Positions 62,711 through 64,000 of a DNA stretch of 64,000 bases are shown here, piece by piece (position 1 is the stretch's first letter; the number at the start of each line of letters is the position of its first letter). Source of the DNA: an uncultured Oscillibacter sp. (GTDB taxonomy: Bacteria; Bacillota; Clostridia; Oscillospirales; Oscillospiraceae); the NCBI GenBank assembly GCA_905200545.1, contig CAJKKQ010000001.1:62001-126000 (forward strand), in the 5' to 3' direction. A program made the position numbers and the translations under genes. The notes under the pieces are model-generated. The model did not search any database. It was not told where the DNA came from and was given only the letters and a program-made list of their open reading frames with translations.

Positions 62711-64000
62711 TTACAGCTCCGGCAGCTCATCGGGGTTATCGGCAGATGCACCGGTCTTGGGGACAGTCTCTCCGCTTCTTCCCCCTTCAGGAACGGCACC
62801 GGAGGCGCGCCCTCCTTCCCCGCGGATGGCGTGGAGATCGGCTGCCATCTGGCCGAAGGCGTACAGGGGCCAGGTCCCCACCGCCAGGATCAGCGCGCTT
62901 ACCACGCTGACCAGTCCGCCCAACAGCAGCGGCCAGGGGCTGATATAGGGTGGAATGACTCCCACCAGCTGCAACAGCAGCACCACCACACTCAAGGCCA
63001 TCATGAATACGCCCAAAGCGCCCAAAATTAGATACAGCAGGCCGCAGATCTTGGCCAACAGCTGCAGCTTGCCGCCCACGTCGGTATAAAAGCCGCCCAC
63101 AAAGCCGGAGATGCCCCGGCGGTACTTGCCGCCATCCACCTTCCATGCCTTGGCCGGTGCCTGACGGCCCTCCATAGCCAGGTTTACCAGTACGAGGCCG
63201 ATTTGCAGCAGAAGTCCCAACAACAGATCCCCCACCGAATCAAAGCCCACCTCCGAGCCTGTCCGGGCGGCATCCGCCATCATGGACACCTGGTAGAACA
63301 CAGTCCAGATCCCGTTGGCCGCCGCCAGCGCCGCTGCGGCGGCGTTCAGCGCCGGAACCGGCCGTGCTTTCCCCACAGGGCGATTCCATCTGACCCCCAC
63401 GGCACTGATGAGCAGCAAAAGCCCAGAGAGGAACAAAAGGGCCTCCCGCTGAGTCTGTTGAAGGGCCACGCCCATCTGATCCGCATACAGCACCGCCTGG
63501 CGCATGGCCAGAAGATCCCGGATCTGGCAGATCAACAGCAAAATTGCAGCGGGCAGGAGCCATTTCTCCCTCTGGCTGCGCAGCAAAAGCAGGATACCCG
63601 CCGCAACAGTCAGTGCAGGCCAAAGCAGATTCCACAGCGGCACCTCAAACGACCCCATCAGCTGGAAGATGTTCACCATCTGCCGGGCTCCGCCGGCCAC
63701 AATGAACAGCGCGCCCAAAATCCCCAGGATCCCGGCCCTGGGAACGGACTTGTACCGCAGGCCCAGTTCTTTCCGGGCCCGCTCCTCCGGCGACAGGGGC
63801 AAAAACACCTCCGCCTGTACATTACCGCACAGCAGCACGGCACCCACCGTTACCAGCACCAGCGGCACCAGCCATACGGGCGTATATTGAACCTCGGGCA
63901 AGCTTTGCAGGCCACTGACTGCTGCCAGGACCACGCAAATCAGATTCATCACCGGCATCCGGAATTTCTCCGGCAGAAAACCCGGCGCTTTGTTCCAGGA
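62711..64000 (-). CDS. Polytopic membrane protein, 5' end off the window
   Basis: The frame is open to the right edge: the codons before the ATG at 63958 read SWNKAPGFLPEKFR, which looks like real coding sequence, so the true start lies beyond 64000. At least 429 residues are visible with ten or so hydrophobic segments, short loops, and a Gly/Arg-rich C-terminal tail of about 45 residues. I do not recognise the family. It is transcribed just before the zinc-ribbon repeat protein, and the two probably form a membrane complex. Confidence 0.75.
   Translation of the reverse strand, partial: SWNKAPGFLPEKFRMPVMNLICVVLAAVSGLQSLPEVQYTPVWLVPLVLVTVGAVLLCGNVQAEVFLPLSPEERARKELGLRYKSVPRAGILGILGALFIVAGGARQMVNIFQLMGSFEVPLWNLLWPALTVAAGILLLLRSQREKWLLPAAILLLICQIRDLLAMRQAVLYADQMGVALQQTQREALLFLSGLLLLISAVGVRWNRPVGKARPVPALNAAAAALAAANGIWTVFYQVSMMADAARTGSEVGFDSVGDLLLGLLLQIGLVLVNLAMEGRQAPAKAWKVDGGKYRRGISGFVGGFYTDVGGKLQLLAKICGLLYLILGALGVFMMALSVVVLLLQLVGVIPPYISPWPLLLGGLVSVVSALILAVGTWPLYAFGQMAADLHAIRGEGGRASGAVPEGGRSGETVPKTGASADNPDELPEL

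Overview
The window looks like chromosomal DNA of an anaerobic Firmicute, most likely a gut-type member of the Oscillospiraceae. Reasons: AGGAGG-type ribosome binding sites, sigma-A promoters, lipoprotein binding proteins with type II lipoboxes, a YesM/YesN two-component pair, an S-layer-homology protein, a tyrosine-integrase remnant of clostridial type, and mixed GC- and AT-rich blocks. This is inferred from protein style only; no 16S rRNA gene or intact tRNA is present.

Layout. (1) 1-6889, minus strand: a defence locus. A Fic protein, HsdM and HsdS of a type I restriction-modification system are followed by a small membrane protein, a 29-codon remnant that looks like the start of hsdR, an AbiH-family protein, an uncharacterised 287-residue protein and an AbiU2-like protein running off the left edge. 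No intact hsdR is visible. (2) 7348-13247, plus: a sugar ABC importer (ATPase, two permeases, lipoprotein), a stand-alone RarA/MgsA C-terminal-like domain protein and an AraC regulator. (3) 13780-14960: a decayed integrative element at the 3' half of a tRNA-Val-like gene. (4) 15210-23594, plus: a YheO-type regulator, then, from a perfect consensus promoter, a VOC protein, a guanine-deaminase-like amidohydrolase, a cyclase-family hydrolase, a RidA protein, a threonine-dehydratase-like PLP enzyme and a ribose-type ABC importer. This reads as one catabolic pathway for an unidentified N-containing compound.

(5) 23818-35040, minus: a YesN/YesM pair, a LivKHMGF-type importer, and a PfkB kinase / class II aldolase / zinc alcohol dehydrogenase operon. 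(6) 35495-37672, plus: a secreted YcdB-like, SLH-domain protein. (7) 38044-43507, minus: a complete 2-oxoacid or acetoin dehydrogenase complex (E1 alpha, E1 beta, E2, E3) with a short-chain dehydrogenase, divergent from a LacI regulator. A strong promoter is followed at the start site by an 11-bp-arm palindrome.

(8) 45146-52488, plus: a self-contained galactitol-type PTS with a PRD regulator, EIIA, EIIB, EIIC, a HAD phosphatase, Enzyme I and HPr. (9) 52824-59193, minus: a sugar isomerase-like TIM-barrel protein, a GntR regulator, a tripartite tricarboxylate transporter (TctCBA) and 6-phosphogluconate dehydrogenase. Shared operator-like palindromes lie before the isomerase and the regulator. 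(10) 59501-64000, minus: two membrane proteins; the downstream one is a zinc-ribbon, single-TM, repeat protein whose frame is cut by one in-frame stop inside its third repeat.
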